Source: Gammaproteobacteria bacterium
Lineage (GTDB): Bacteria; Pseudomonadota; Gammaproteobacteria; Steroidobacterales; Steroidobacteraceae
Length of the DNA: 50,823 nt
Direction: 5' to 3'
NCBI GenBank assembly: GCA_027452045.1
Contig: DAIDHH010000146.1
Span: 1-50,823, forward strand
This document shows positions 7,752 through 17,074 of this stretch, in pieces. The position numbers and the translations under genes are program-made. How positions within the stretch are numbered: the stretch's first letter is position 1; each line of letters opens with the position of its first letter. Under the pieces are notes generated by a model. The model was not told the origin of the DNA. It made no database searches and was given only the letters and a program-made list of their open reading frames with translations.

Positions 7752-8765
7752 TCAAGCCTCGCGCAGGCGAGCCGGTCTGAAGCGGTCCGAAGCGCGCACG
7801 GTGTGTTGCGCGGCGAAGGAGCGGCGATCTCCGGACCAGCTCGCGCGGCCGGCGGCCGCCTCGAGCGCCGCGAGAACATCCCCGGAAAGGGACAGCCGCT
7901 CGGCCGCAGCGTTGTCTTCCAGGTGCTTGGCCTTGCGTGTTCCGGGTATCGGCACCACGGCATCGCCCTGCGCGAGCAGCCATGCCAGGGCGAGCTGGGC
8001 GGTGCTGACGCCGAGCGCCGCGGCAATCCCCTTCACCTCGCGAACCGCTTCGAGATTGCGCGCGAGTGCGGGGCCGCTGAAGCGCCCATCGCCGCTGCGC
8101 ATGTCGTTGGCCGCGAGCGTTGCCGGAGGCGCCTCCTCCGTGAGGAAGCCGCGGCCGAGGGGACAGTACGGCACGATGCCGACCCCGAGCCGCCGCGCTG
8201 CCGGAATCACCTCATCTTCGGGCTCGCGCCACCAGAGCGACCACTCGAGCTGCAGCGCCGCGATGGGATGGACGGCGGTGGCGCGCTCGAGTTGATCGGC
8301 GGTGACTTCGCTCACCCCGAGATGGTGGACCATGCCTCGCGCCACCAGTTCGGCCATGGCGCCGATCGAGTCCTCGATGGGCACCTCGGGGTCGACGCGA
8401 TGCAGGTAGTAAAGATCGATGTAATCGGTGCCGAGCCGCCGCAGCGATGCCTCGCAATAGCCTTGAATGCGCTCCGGCCGGGCATCGAGGCGCACGCCTT
8501 GGGCGGTGCGCACGATTCCCACCTTGGTCGCGAGTTGGATGCTTGCGCGTCTGCCGGCGAGAGCGGTTCCGATCAGTGTCTCGTTGTGGCCAGCGCCATA
8601 GCTTTGCGCCGTGTCCCAGAACGTGATGCCGAGCTCGATGGCCCGTTGCAGCGTGTCGGCAGATTCAAAGTCGCTGGTCGGTCCGTAGCCCTGGGACATG
8701 CCCATGCAACCGAGCCCGATCGCGGCAACCGACGGGCCGGATGCGCCAAGCTGGCGTTGCTTCAT
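7752..8765 (-). CDS. Aldo/keto reductase, SoxR-controlled
   Basis: NADPH-dependent aldo/keto reductase of 337 residues, similar to the AKR11/AKR13 bacterial group. It has the family tetrad: Asp in FWDTAQSYG and the Tyr that follows, Lys in LATKVGI, and His in YLHRVD. The C-terminal [16 protein letters not shown] segment is the typical cofactor-binding loop. AGGAGG precedes the ATG. It is divergent from soxR across about 100 bases, and its promoter spacer contains a SoxR box. That implies induction by redox-cycling compounds, so the enzyme may detoxify quinones or reactive carbonyls. Confidence 0.9.
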   Translation of the reverse strand: MKQRQLGASGPSVAAIGLGCMGMSQGYGPTSDFESADTLQRAIELGITFWDTAQSYGAGHNETLIGTALAGRRASIQLATKVGIVRTAQGVRLDARPERIQGYCEASLRRLGTDYIDLYYLHRVDPEVPIEDSIGAMAELVARGMVHHLGVSEVTADQLERATAVHPIAALQLEWSLWWREPEDEVIPAARRLGVGIVPYCPLGRGFLTEEAPPATLAANDMRSGDGRFSGPALARNLEAVREVKGIAAALGVSTAQLALAWLLAQGDAVVPIPGTRKAKHLEDNAAAERLSLSGDVLAALEAAAGRASWSGDRRSFAAQHTVRASDRFRPARLREA

Positions 8766-8826
8766 GGTCGTTCCTCCTGTCTCCTGGATGGGGGAGATTC
8801 CGCCCGCTTGCAGGCGGATGGCGGTC

Positions 8827-8857
8827 AGTGTAGAACCTCAAGTTGACTTGAGGTCAA
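8827..8857 (-). promoter_or_regulatory. SoxR-dependent promoter with SoxR box
   Basis: Read toward the aldo/keto reductase, -35 TTGACC (8852-8857) and -10 TACACT (8827-8832) are separated by 19 bases, the over-long spacer typical of MerR/SoxR-activated promoters. Inside and overlapping it, 8835-8854 is CCTCAAGT/ACTTGAGG with ACC and GGT outer bases, a near-perfect match to the known SoxR operator of soxS. The neighbouring soxR gene supplies the regulator. Confidence 0.88.
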
Positions 8858-8866
8858 GGGCGCGCC

Positions 8867-9325
8867 ATGGCTCCGATCACTCCCGAGGAATACGACCGGC
8901 CGCTCTCAGCGGGGGAGCTCGCCAGACGAAGCGGTGTTGCGGTGTCGACCGTGCACTTCTACGAGGCGCAGGGGCTCATCGCGAGTTGGCGCAGCGCCGG
9001 GAATCAACGCCGCTACGCGCGCGATGTGCTGCGCAGGGTCGCCGTCATCAAGGTGGCGCAGCGGCTTGGCGTGCCGCTTGCGACGATCCGTGAGGCGCTG
9101 CGCTCGCTGCCGGAGGGCAGAACGCCCACCGCGGCCGACTGGAAGCGCCTTGCGGCGCATTGGCGCGCGGATCTCGACCGCCGCATCGCGTTGTTGACCC
9201 GTCTGCGGGGTCAGCTCGAGGACTGCATCGGCTGCGGCTGCCTCTCGCTCAAGGTGTGTCGCTTGCGCAATCCCTGGGACCGGCTGGCCGAGGAGGGACC
9301 GGGTCCGCGCCGCCTCGATCCCTAG
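8867..9325 (+). CDS. soxR: Redox-sensing transcriptional activator SoxR
   Basis: MerR-family regulator of 152 residues. The N-terminal winged helix (about residues 12-50, including [21 protein letters not shown]) is followed by a long dimerisation helix. The C-terminal CX2CXCX5C cluster (C120, C123, C125, C131 in [12 protein letters not shown]) holds the [2Fe-2S] centre that senses redox-cycling drugs. The start is the ATG at 8867, directly after the SoxR box, so SoxR probably also controls itself. Its 3' end overlaps the convergent hydrolase gene by four bases. No soxS is present, as is usual outside enterics. Confidence 0.97.
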   Translation: MAPITPEEYDRPLSAGELARRSGVAVSTVHFYEAQGLIASWRSAGNQRRYARDVLRRVAVIKVAQRLGVPLATIREALRSLPEGRTPTAADWKRLAAHWRADLDRRIALLTRLRGQLEDCIGCGCLSLKVCRLRNPWDRLAEEGPGPRRLDP

Positions 9326-10116
9326 GCGCCCGCGGCGGAAAAGAGCAGGCTGCAGCAGGTAACGCCACCCTCCGCCTTTTCCGTCTCCGACATGTCCACG
9401 ATGTGCACCGGGATGCCGAGCCGCTGCAGACGCTCCGCGGTCCTCGGATGGGAGGCCGGGTAAATGACCTGATCGTCGATCAAGCCCGCGTTCGCGCCGA
9501 AGGGCTCCGCGCCATCGACCTCGACGTACCGCATGCCGGCGAAGTCCGCCCGGTCCACCCAGTTGGGGTTGATGAGCAGCCGGCCCTCGGCTACCTGCGT
9601 GACCGCAGTCTTCAGGTGCAGGCAGCCGCGGACCGCCACGGGCCGCACGAGGTAGCCGAGCGGTGCGAGCAGCGCGGTGAGCTGTTCGATCGCCTCGGGA
9701 TTGCTGCGCCCGGAGGTTCCGACATACAGCGTCCGCCCGATGCGCAACACGTCGCCGCCATCGAGCGTCCCGGGGGCCTCGATGCGCAGCAGCTTGCGAT
9801 AGCGGGCGAGGGCACCGGCAATGGAGGGCGTCTCGGGTCTGCGCGAGGGCGAGCCGGGCCGGGTGATGACCGCCGCCTCCTCGAGCACGATGGCGGTGTC
9901 CTCCACGAACACCGAATCCGGCAGCTCCGGCTCCTCGGGAAGCGTCTCGACCTGGCAGCCGAGCCTGCGCAGGAGCTGCTCATAGTCCTGGTGCTGCTTT
10001 CGCGCACGGCCGATGTCGATCGGAGCGCGCTGCACGTAGGTGAGCTCGCATCGCTCGATGGCCGAACTGATCTGCCGCGTCAGGGCGATGCGCGCGGGGG
10101 CGGGCGGCATGGGCAT
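9322..10116 (-). CDS. Dimethylarginine dimethylaminohydrolase (DDAH)
   Basis: A 264-residue member of the guanidino-modifying superfamily, best matching DDAH, which turns N-omega-methylated arginines into citrulline and methylamines. The catalytic Cys is in [10 protein letters not shown] (C254 or C255), the catalytic His in GCLHLKTAV (H167), and the acidic substrate-binding residues in [11 protein letters not shown] and [10 protein letters not shown] citrullinase-like specificity is possible but the CLHLKT and TCCS motifs favour DDAH. It is divergent from an amino acid permease, which may supply the substrate. Confidence 0.88.
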   Translation of the reverse strand: MPMPPAPARIALTRQISSAIERCELTYVQRAPIDIGRARKQHQDYEQLLRRLGCQVETLPEEPELPDSVFVEDTAIVLEEAAVITRPGSPSRRPETPSIAGALARYRKLLRIEAPGTLDGGDVLRIGRTLYVGTSGRSNPEAIEQLTALLAPLGYLVRPVAVRGCLHLKTAVTQVAEGRLLINPNWVDRADFAGMRYVEVDGAEPFGANAGLIDDQVIYPASHPRTAERLQRLGIPVHIVDMSETEKAEGGVTCCSLLFSAAGA

Positions 10117-10210
10117 GGCAGGGCTCCGGAGGCTGCGCCGTACTCACGGGGGAGAATATCAGGTAGTGTACGGGTCTCGAAGGCCGCCGGAATACGATAA
10201 CAAGCCGCAC

Positions 10211-11512
10211 ATGCCTGCCGGTGTCGAACCTCGTCGCAGTCTCGGTCTGATCACCACCACCTCGATGGTGATCGGCAACATGGTGGGTTCCGGCGTGTTT
10301 CTGCTGCCCGCCTCCCTCGCCGTGTACGGGGTCTACAGCCTCTGGGGCTGGATCATCAGCAGCGCCGGCGCGCTGATTCTCGCCTGGGTATTCAGCTCCC
10401 TTTCCCGGCGCGCGCCGCGTGCGGGCGGTCCGTATGCCTACACGCGCGAGGCGTTCGGGGACTTCGCGGGCTTCCTCATCGCATGGATGTACTGGATCAG
10501 CATCGCGGCCACCATTGCGGCCATCGCCACGGCGTTCGCGAGCTACATGACGGACTTCGTGCCGGCGCTCGCCACGCATGCGAAAGAGGGCGCCGCGGCG
10601 GCGCTCGTGGCTTGCTGGGTGCTCACCGGTGTGAACATCTGGGGAGTGCGTACCGCCGGACGGGTGCAGTTCATCACGGTGGTCCTGAAGCTCTCGCCCC
10701 TCCTCGCACTCGCCTTGTTTGGCATTTTTCACCTCGATCCGCACGTGCTCACCTCGGGCCATGTCTCCCTCTCGCCCGCATCCGCCATCGATGCGAGCGC
10801 CGCGCTCACCATGTGGGCGTTCCTGGGTCTCGAGTGCGGCACCATTCCGGCCGGACATGTGAAGGATCCGCAAAAGACCATTCCGCGCGCCACGCTGCTC
10901 GGCACGGGGCTCGCAGCAGTGTTCTACATTGCCTGCACCACCGCGGTGATGGGGGTCATCCCCGCAGGGTCTCTCGCGCATTCCAATGCGCCGTTCGCCG
11001 ATGCGGCAAGACTCCTGTGGGGCAGCTGGGCGGGCTATCTCATCGCCTTCGCCGCCGTCGTCTCCTGCTTCGGTGCGTTGAATGGCTGGATCCTGATGGC
11101 GGGCCAGTTCCCCCAGGCGGTGGCGGCGGACAATCTGTTCCCGAATCTGTTCGCCCGTGAAGGCCGCCGCGGCACGCCCGCCCTGGGCCTCCTGTTCTCG
11201 ACCGCCATCGCCACCGTGCTGATCGTGATGAACTACAGCCACGGGCTGGTGAGCACCTTCAACGTCATCATCCTCATCGCCACGTTCTTCACTTTGGTGC
11301 CGTACATGATGTGCTCCATGGCGGAGGTGCTGCTCGCTCTGGGGGCGAAACGGCGAACCCGCAACATCGTGCTGGCCTCGCTCGGATTTCTCTTCGCCCT
11401 GTGGGCGGCGGCCGGTACGGGCGAGGACACGCTCTACTGGGGTACGCTCGTGATGCTCGCCGGACTCCCGGTCTACGTGTGGCAGAAGCGCACGCCGGGC
11501 GCTGCGTCCTGA
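10211..11512 (+). CDS. APC superfamily amino acid permease/antiporter
   Basis: Inner-membrane transporter of 433 residues with about 12 hydrophobic helices. The first carries VIGNMVGSGVFLLP, the helix-breaking glycine motif of the basic amino acid/polyamine antiporter branch that includes AdiC. ATG at 10211 was chosen because translation upstream of it is Arg-rich and unlike a transporter; no strong ribosome binding site is visible. It is divergent from DDAH across about 95 bases, suggesting transport of arginine, methylarginine or citrulline, but specificity is inferred only from the neighbour. Confidence 0.85.
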   Translation: MPAGVEPRRSLGLITTTSMVIGNMVGSGVFLLPASLAVYGVYSLWGWIISSAGALILAWVFSSLSRRAPRAGGPYAYTREAFGDFAGFLIAWMYWISIAATIAAIATAFASYMTDFVPALATHAKEGAAAALVACWVLTGVNIWGVRTAGRVQFITVVLKLSPLLALALFGIFHLDPHVLTSGHVSLSPASAIDASAALTMWAFLGLECGTIPAGHVKDPQKTIPRATLLGTGLAAVFYIACTTAVMGVIPAGSLAHSNAPFADAARLLWGSWAGYLIAFAAVVSCFGALNGWILMAGQFPQAVAADNLFPNLFAREGRRGTPALGLLFSTAIATVLIVMNYSHGLVSTFNVIILIATFFTLVPYMMCSMAEVLLALGAKRRTRNIVLASLGFLFALWAAAGTGEDTLYWGTLVMLAGLPVYVWQKRTPGAAS

Positions 11513-11522
11513 CCCGGCCCGA

Positions 11523-12840
11523 TCACCGGGCGGAGTGCTCTTTCCAGACCGCACCGTCCGGAAAGCGGTGCCGGGCGAGCGTCTCGGGGCGCATCTCGGC
11601 GGAGAATCCGGGGCGCTGGGGCGCCAGGTAGCGGCCATTGCGCACGCGCACCGGATCGAGGAAATGCTCGTGCAGGTGGTCGACGAACTCGATCGCCCGA
11701 TCCTCCATCGCGCCGCTCACCGCCACGTAGTCGGCCATGGCGAGATGCTGTACCAGCTCGCACAGCCCCACGCCGCCAGCGTGCGGGAAGACGCGCACGC
11801 CGAACTTCGCGGCCATGAGGAGAATGGCGAGGTTCTCGTTGACGCCTCCGACACGCGCCGCGTCGATTTGCACCAGGTCGACGGCCTTCGCCTGGAAGAG
11901 CTGCTTGAACATGACGCGGTTGTGGGTGTGTTCGCCGGTCGAGATCGGCACCGGGGAGACCGCCCGCCGGATCGCGGCATGACCCAGGATGTCATCCGGA
12001 CTGGTCGGCTCCTCCGCCCAGGCGAGGTCGAACTGCGCAAGCGCCTTCAGCCAGGTGATGGCGGTGGGCACGTCCCATCGCTGGTTGGCGTCGACGGCGA
12101 GGGCCACTGCGGGTCCAACCGTCTCGCGGGCGATCCGGCAGCGGCGGATGTCATCTCCGAGGTCCCTGCCGACTTTCAGCTTGATCGTGCGGAAGCCATC
12201 CGCGACCGCCTGCCTCGCCAACGTGGCGAGCTTCTCGTCCGAGTACCCGAGCCAGCCCGGGGACGTCGTATAGGCCGGATAGCCGTCAGCGAGCAGTGTC
12301 TCGATGCGCGCCGCCCTGCGCGGTTCCGCGGCCTTCAGCAGCGCCAGCGCGTCCGCGCGCGTCCGCGCGCGTCAGCGCATCGCCGATGTATTGAAAATCG
12401 ATCACATCGACGATCTGCTCGGGACTCATGTCCGCAAGCAGCCGCCAGAGCGGCTTGCCGGCGCGCCGCGCGGCCATGTCCCACGCGGCATTGATCACCG
12501 CGCCGATCGCCATGTGCATCACGCCCTTCTCGGGGCCGAGCCAACGCAGTTGGGAGTCCCCGGTCAGCTCGCGCGCGAAGCCGCCCAGGTCATCGAGCAC
12601 GCTCTCCACGCTGCGGCCGAGCACGCGATGGCGCAGTGCGCCGAGGGCAGCGGTCTGCACGTCGTTGCCACGGCCAATCGTGAACACGAAACCGTGGCCG
12701 CAGAGCTCGGGCACGTCGGTGCGCAGTATCACGTACGCCGCAGAATAATCCGGATCGGGGTTCATCGCGTCCGATCCGTCCAGGTGCCTCGAGGTCGGAA
12801 AGCGGATGTCGTGGGTTTCGAGATCGGTGATGAGGGTCAA
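11523..12840 (-). pseudogene. L-fuconate dehydratase, frameshifted by a 10-bp tandem duplication
   Basis: Enolase-superfamily L-fuconate dehydratase, which makes 2-keto-3-deoxy-L-fuconate. The 5' part ([19 protein letters not shown] up to [13 protein letters not shown]) and the 3' part (from [20 protein letters not shown], with the VDANQRW and EEPTSPDD metal-binding segments and STGEHTHN) are in different frames. They meet at 12351-12370, where a 10-base unit is doubled. Reading with one copy removed gives an uninterrupted 435-residue protein, including [20 protein letters not shown], at the normal family length. The likely start is a TTG at 12840 after GCAGG. As written the product would end after about 184 codons, so the pathway would be blocked unless the shift is an error or reversible. 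Confidence 0.88.
12351..12370. repeat. 10-bp perfect tandem duplication inside the fuconate dehydratase gene
   Basis: The unit GTCCGCGCGC occurs twice head to tail in an alternating GC context (top strand). It adds ten bases and therefore shifts the reading frame. Such a repeat can arise by polymerase slippage and can be lost the same way. Confidence 0.95.
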
Positions 12841-12868
12841 GCGGGTGAGCCTGCGTGGGTTGTGCGTT

Positions 12869-13705
12869 TCATTCGGCGAGGCGATAGAAGCGCGCGGCGT
12901 TGCGCGCGAAGACATCGTGCTCGTGTCCCGGGGCGTGCCGCCGTACGAGCTCGATCGCCATGTCGAGCCATTCCGTGTAGGAGGTGCGCAGCGTCACCAC
13001 CGGCCAGTCGCTTCCCCAGAGGATGCGCCCGGGACCGAAGGCGCCGAACAGCGTCGCCACCACGAAATCCAGGTCCGCGGCGCTCGCGCCCGGGGCGGCC
13101 TCGGTGATAAGACCCGAGAGCTTGCAGTGGAGCGAGGGCAGGGCCGCGAGCGCCTTGATCTCGGTGGTCCACTCGGCGAGCGCCCCGCCAGACATATCGG
13201 GCTTGCCGCCGTGATCGAGGACGGCGCGCAGCGCCGGGTTGCGGTGCAGCCGCTGTAGCAGCGCCGGCAGCTGCGCGGGGCGGACCAGCGCATCGAACGA
13301 CAAGTCGCACTCGATGAGCGCCTCGAACGCGGGGTCGAGCGAGGGCCGCGCGAGCCAGCGCGGATCCTCGATGTCCTGGACCATGGGGCGCAGGCCCTTG
13401 AGCTTTCCTTCGCTCTCGCGCAGCAGCGCGCGCATGCGCGCGGGCGCCTCCGGTGACTCGAAGTCGACCCAGCCGACCACGGCGGCGAACTGTCGGTGTC
13501 GCCGCGTCAGTTCGAGCAGGAAGCGGGTCTCGGCTTCGGTCGCCGCGGCCTGGATGAGCACGCTTGCGCCGATCCCGGCGGCCGCGAGCGTGGGCAGGAT
13601 GTCCTCGGGTGCGAAGTCGCGGTAGAGCGCCCCCGCGGCGGGAGTCAGCCAGAGGTAATCGCCCCGCGCCAGATGCCAGAGGTGCTGGTGAGCATCGATC
13701 CGCAT
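12869..13705 (-). CDS. Amidohydrolase-family lactonase, probable L-fuconolactonase
   Basis: A 278-residue amidohydrolase-2 (TIM-barrel, metal-dependent) protein. It starts [11 protein letters not shown] with the HxH metal ligands, has LDHGGKPD around residue 175 with a further His, and ILWGSDWPV with the catalytic Asp. Family members hydrolyse sugar lactones such as L-fuconolactone and L-rhamnonolactone. Its ATG overlaps the stop of the aldo/keto reductase upstream in TAATG, so the two are translationally coupled, and the fuconate dehydratase follows 28 bases on. That order gives dehydrogenase, lactonase, dehydratase. Substrate identity rests on this context. Confidence 0.87.
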   Translation of the reverse strand: MRIDAHQHLWHLARGDYLWLTPAAGALYRDFAPEDILPTLAAAGIGASVLIQAAATEAETRFLLELTRRHRQFAAVVGWVDFESPEAPARMRALLRESEGKLKGLRPMVQDIEDPRWLARPSLDPAFEALIECDLSFDALVRPAQLPALLQRLHRNPALRAVLDHGGKPDMSGGALAEWTTEIKALAALPSLHCKLSGLITEAAPGASAADLDFVVATLFGAFGPGRILWGSDWPVVTLRTSYTEWLDMAIELVRRHAPGHEHDVFARNAARFYRLAE

Positions 13706-14772
13706 TACGGCGTTGGCGTCTGCGGCGCGAGCAGCCCGGCGTGGCGCAGCCGCTCCCAGAGCGAGCGAGGCAGGGTGGCGCTCAAACGTGCGAGCGCGCT
13801 CGAGACCTCCTCGGGCGAGCGCATGCCTGCGATCACCGACACGACGGCTGGATGCGCCAGGGGGAACTGCAGCGCCGCCGCGCCCACCTCGATGCGCTCC
13901 TCGGCGCAGAGGGAGTAGATCCGCCGCGCCCGCTCGAGCATGCCGGCCTCGGCCGGCCGGTAATTGTAGGTGCTGCCGGGCTCGCGGGCGCCGGCCAGCA
14001 GGCCCGAGTTGAACGGCCCGCCAACCAGGATGCCGACGCCGCGCCGCTGCGCCTCGCTGAACAATGCGCCGACGGGCGTGTCGGCTTCGGCATGCGGCTC
14101 GAGCAGCGTGTAGCGGCCGGCGAGCAGGATGCAGTCGAGATCGAAGCGCGGCAGTATCTCCAGGCACACCGCCGCCTCGTTCACTCCGATGCCGATGGCG
14201 CGGCAGGCGCCCGAGGACTTCAGGTACTGCATCGCGGGCAGCGCTTCCTCGAGCGCCTGGCGCAGCATCGCCTCGTGCCGTACGCCGTGCGTCTCGCGGC
14301 CGACATCGTGCAGCAGCAGGATGTCCACCCAGCCCCGGCGCAGCCGCTTCAGGCTCGATTCGAAGGATCGCAACACGCCATCGCGCGAATAGTCGAACAC
14401 CGCGCGCCGTCCGCTCACGGCGAAACCGTCATCGGGGGCCGCCGCATCGCGTGCGGCGGGCACGATCAGACGGCCGACCTTGGTGGAGATGCGGATGTCG
14501 GCCGGCGTCGAGGCGAGCGCATCCCCGAGCCGCTGCTCGCTCAGGCCGTAGCCGTAGTAGGGCGCGGTGTCGAAATAGCGGATGCCGAGGCGCAACGCCT
14601 CCTCGACCGCCGCGTGTGCCACCGCATCGTCGATTGCGGTGTAGAGGTTGCCGAGCGCGGCGGCACCGAACCCGAGGATGGGCACCTGCAGGCCGGCCTT
14701 GGGCAGGAGCCGCTCGGTGTGTGCGGCCGGGCCGAGCCCGGAGACGAGACATGGATTCATGAATGAAAACAC
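13705..14772 (-). CDS. Aldo/keto reductase, probable L-fucose (D-threo-aldose) 1-dehydrogenase
   Basis: A 355-residue AKR that would oxidise L-fucose to L-fuconolactone with NAD(P). The tetrad is visible as Asp/Tyr in YFDTAPYYGYGLSE, Lys in ISTKVGRL and His in ILLLHDVG. The form LPILGFGAAALGNLY near the N-terminus is typical of D-threo-aldose 1-dehydrogenases. A GTG at 14772 has AAGGA six bases upstream; an in-frame ATG at 14760 is the alternative start. It heads the catabolic operon and is divergent from the IclR gene. Confidence 0.85.
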   Translation of the reverse strand: MFSFMNPCLVSGLGPAAHTERLLPKAGLQVPILGFGAAALGNLYTAIDDAVAHAAVEEALRLGIRYFDTAPYYGYGLSEQRLGDALASTPADIRISTKVGRLIVPAARDAAAPDDGFAVSGRRAVFDYSRDGVLRSFESSLKRLRRGWVDILLLHDVGRETHGVRHEAMLRQALEEALPAMQYLKSSGACRAIGIGVNEAAVCLEILPRFDLDCILLAGRYTLLEPHAEADTPVGALFSEAQRRGVGILVGGPFNSGLLAGAREPGSTYNYRPAEAGMLERARRIYSLCAEERIEVGAAALQFPLAHPAVVSVIAGMRSPEEVSSALARLSATLPRSLWERLRHAGLLAPQTPTP

Positions 14773-14776
14773 ATTC
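14761..14776. promoter_or_regulatory. Inverted repeat at the fucose operon start, candidate IclR operator
   Basis: GAATG-AAAACA-CATTC, a perfect five-base inverted repeat with a six-base centre, overlaps the beginning of the L-fucose dehydrogenase gene and faces the divergent IclR gene. IclR proteins bind short palindromes of this kind near +1. Assignment to the neighbouring regulator is inference. Confidence 0.4.
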
Positions 14777-14876
14777 TATCCTTGAAAGCATAAGCCGGTC
14801 CCCCGGCCTGTCAAGCGGCCCCGCATGACGTAGACTGCGCCGGATCCGCGCATCATTCATTACACGGGAGGCAGGC

Positions 14877-15656
14877 ATGGCGGTCTCGCAGCGCTACCGG
14901 GCGCCGGCTCTCGAGAAGGGGCTGGAAATCCTCGAGTTCCTCGCGCCGAGATCCGCACCCCTGACCCTGTCGGAGATTTCCTCGGGCCTCGGAAGGTCCA
15001 AGAGCGAGATCTTCCGCATGCTGCAGGTCCTCGAGGAGCGCGGCTATCTCACGCGTGCGCACGGCGCGGAGGGCTATCTGCTCAGCAACCGCCTGTTCAT
15101 GCTCGGCATGGAGCATCCGCCCATCAAGGGTCTGCTGGAGGTGGCGCTGCCCGTGATGCACGCGCTGGCGACGACCATCCTGCAGCCTTGTCATCTCGCC
15201 GTGGCCTCCGAAGAGATCATCATCGTGATCGCCCGCGTGGAATCCCCCGGCGACCTCGGGTTCGTGGTGCGGGTGGGGCATCGCCGACCCATTCCGCACT
15301 CCACCTCGGGGCTGGTGCTCTACGCCTTCCAGAGCGAGTCCACCCGGAACCGGTGGCTCGAGATGCTCGATCGCAGGCAGGTCCGCTACGACCGTGGGCG
15401 TATGATCGTCGCGGCGCGCTCCATCGCTTCCCGCGGCTACGCCAGCATTGCAAGCGAAGTGGTCGCCTGCGTCACGGACCTGTCCGCGCCGATACTCCTG
15501 AACGGGGCGCCCATCGCCGCGCTCACCGTGCCGTTCGTCGAGCAGCGCGGCGCAAGGGCCGGGCGGCGCCAGGCGATCGAGCGGCTGTGCGCGGCCGCCG
15601 CCGAGATCTCGCGCGGGCTGGGGTCGGGTGGCTGCCCCGGGGAAGGTGGTGCTTGA
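14877..15656 (+). CDS. IclR family transcriptional regulator of the fucose locus
   Basis: A 259-residue IclR protein. The N-terminal winged helix-turn-helix (about residues 10-65) includes LTLSEISSGLGRSKSEIFRMLQVLEERGYL. A C-terminal GAF-like effector domain with HSTSGLVLYAF follows. GGGAGG is well placed before the ATG. It lies between the divergent fucose catabolic operon and the fucP transporter gene, so it most likely controls both in response to L-fucose or a pathway lactone or acid. No second copy of the operator at fucP could be found by eye. Confidence 0.92.
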   Translation: MAVSQRYRAPALEKGLEILEFLAPRSAPLTLSEISSGLGRSKSEIFRMLQVLEERGYLTRAHGAEGYLLSNRLFMLGMEHPPIKGLLEVALPVMHALATTILQPCHLAVASEEIIIVIARVESPGDLGFVVRVGHRRPIPHSTSGLVLYAFQSESTRNRWLEMLDRRQVRYDRGRMIVAARSIASRGYASIASEVVACVTDLSAPILLNGAPIAALTVPFVEQRGARAGRRQAIERLCAAAAEISRGLGSGGCPGEGGA

Positions 15657-15769
15657 CCCGCGGGCGCCACGCGTTTTATATGTAGCTCACAATTTCACCG
15701 GCGAGATTCTCTGCCCCGGCGGGGCGGGCGGGTCGCGTCCGGAGCCGGATTTTCATGGGGGGAGCGGGT

Positions 15770-17074
15770 ATGCCCGAGTCGGGTGAGGCGGCACTCACGA
15801 GAGAGGCGCGCTACGCATCGGTGGTGCGCAACGGCGTCCTGCCGCTCGTGCTCGTGGTGAGTCTGTTCTTTCTCTGGGGTGTCGCGAACAATCTCAACGA
15901 CATTCTGATCCGTCAGTTCAAGAAGGCGTTCGAGCTCACGGATTTCCAGTCCGGGCTCGTGCAGTCCGCGTTCTACCTCGGCTACTTCCTGTTCGCGATG
16001 CCCGCGGGGCTGCTCATGCGCCGCTACGGGTACAAGGCGGGCATCGTCGTGGGCCTGGCACTCTACGGCGCCGGCGCGTTTCTCTTTTACCCCGCGGCGG
16101 CGCTGCGTACTTACGGGTTCTTTCTGTTCGCGCTGTTCGTGATCGCGAGCGGACTGTCCTTCCTCGAGACCTCCGCCAATCCCTTCGTGACGGTGCTCGG
16201 GCCGCCGGAGGGCGCGGAGCGCCGCCTCAATTTCGCGCAGGCCTTCAATCCTCTCGGGTCCATCGCCGGGGTGGCGATCGGGCGCTTTTTCATCTTCTCG
16301 GGAGCCGACTTCACGCGCGCGCAGGTGCGCTCCATGGCGCCGGCGGCTCGTGCGGCCTACTACGCCTCGGAGTCGACCGCGGTACAGATGCCCTACGTGG
16401 TGATCGGGGTGATCGTGATTGCCCTGGCGCTGCTCATCCTGATGACCCGGTTCCCGGTGGCGCACGAGGCACACGCCGGTCCGCGCGAGCAGGCCCGGTG
16501 GCGGCAATTGCTCGGCCGTCCGCGCCTCGCCTGGGCGGTCGCGGCGCAGTTCTTCTACGTGGGCGCGCAGGTCGGGGTGTGGAGCTATCTCATCCGCTAT
16601 GCGGAAGGGACGATCCCCGGAACCTCCGACCGGACCGCCGCCGACTACCTGATTCTCTCCCTGGTGTTGTTCATGCTCGGGCGTTTCGCGGGCGCGGGGC
16701 TCATGCGCATCGTGAGGCCGGTGAAGCTTCTCGCCGCATTTGCTGCGGTGAATGCGCTGCTTGCGGCCGTTGCCATCGCCGAGCCGGGCAGGATCGGGCT
16801 CGCAGCGCTGATCGCGATCAGCTTCTTCATGTCCGTCATGTATCCGACGATCTTCGCGCTCGGAGTCCACGGCCTCGGGGAGCTGCGCAAGCTCGCCGCC
16901 TCGGTGCTCGTCATGGCGATCGTCGGCGGCGCGGTGTTGACTCCGGCGATGGGGGCGCTCTCGGGCTCGGCCGGCATCAACTGGTCGATGGCGGTGCCGA
17001 TGACGGGTTTCGCCGTGGTGTTGGCGTTCGCGCTGCTCGTTGCGCGCGGCGTGTGGCGGGAAAGGCAGGCTTGA
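15770..17074 (+). CDS. fucP: L-fucose:proton symporter, FucP family MFS
   Basis: MFS sugar transporter of about 434 residues with 12 hydrophobic helices. The signature SLFFLWGVANNLNDILIRQFKKAFELTDFQS in the first helix and loop is diagnostic of FucP and its relatives. FLETSANPFVTVLGP and LNFAQAFNPLGSIAG are the other conserved family segments. ATG at 15770 follows GGGGGAG at good spacing; an in-frame ATG lies 15 bases upstream. Placement next to IclR and the fucose enzymes supports L-fucose as substrate, though some FucP relatives carry other hexoses. Confidence 0.92.
   Translation: MPESGEAALTREARYASVVRNGVLPLVLVVSLFFLWGVANNLNDILIRQFKKAFELTDFQSGLVQSAFYLGYFLFAMPAGLLMRRYGYKAGIVVGLALYGAGAFLFYPAAALRTYGFFLFALFVIASGLSFLETSANPFVTVLGPPEGAERRLNFAQAFNPLGSIAGVAIGRFFIFSGADFTRAQVRSMAPAARAAYYASESTAVQMPYVVIGVIVIALALLILMTRFPVAHEAHAGPREQARWRQLLGRPRLAWAVAAQFFYVGAQVGVWSYLIRYAEGTIPGTSDRTAADYLILSLVLFMLGRFAGAGLMRIVRPVKLLAAFAAVNALLAAVAIAEPGRIGLAALIAISFFMSVMYPTIFALGVHGLGELRKLAASVLVMAIVGGAVLTPAMGALSGSAGINWSMAVPMTGFAVVLAFALLVARGVWRERQA

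Noticed and set aside
9980-11638. A 552-codon minus-strand frame across the permease
   Set aside because: Antisense to a 12-helix permease, product is Arg/Gly/His/Glu-rich and spans the convergent gene ends.
12869-14167. Longer start for the lactonase gene reaching into the aldo/keto reductase
   Set aside because: The added 154 residues are an out-of-frame reading of the reductase; the conserved protein begins at MRIDAHQH, whose ATG overlaps the reductase stop.
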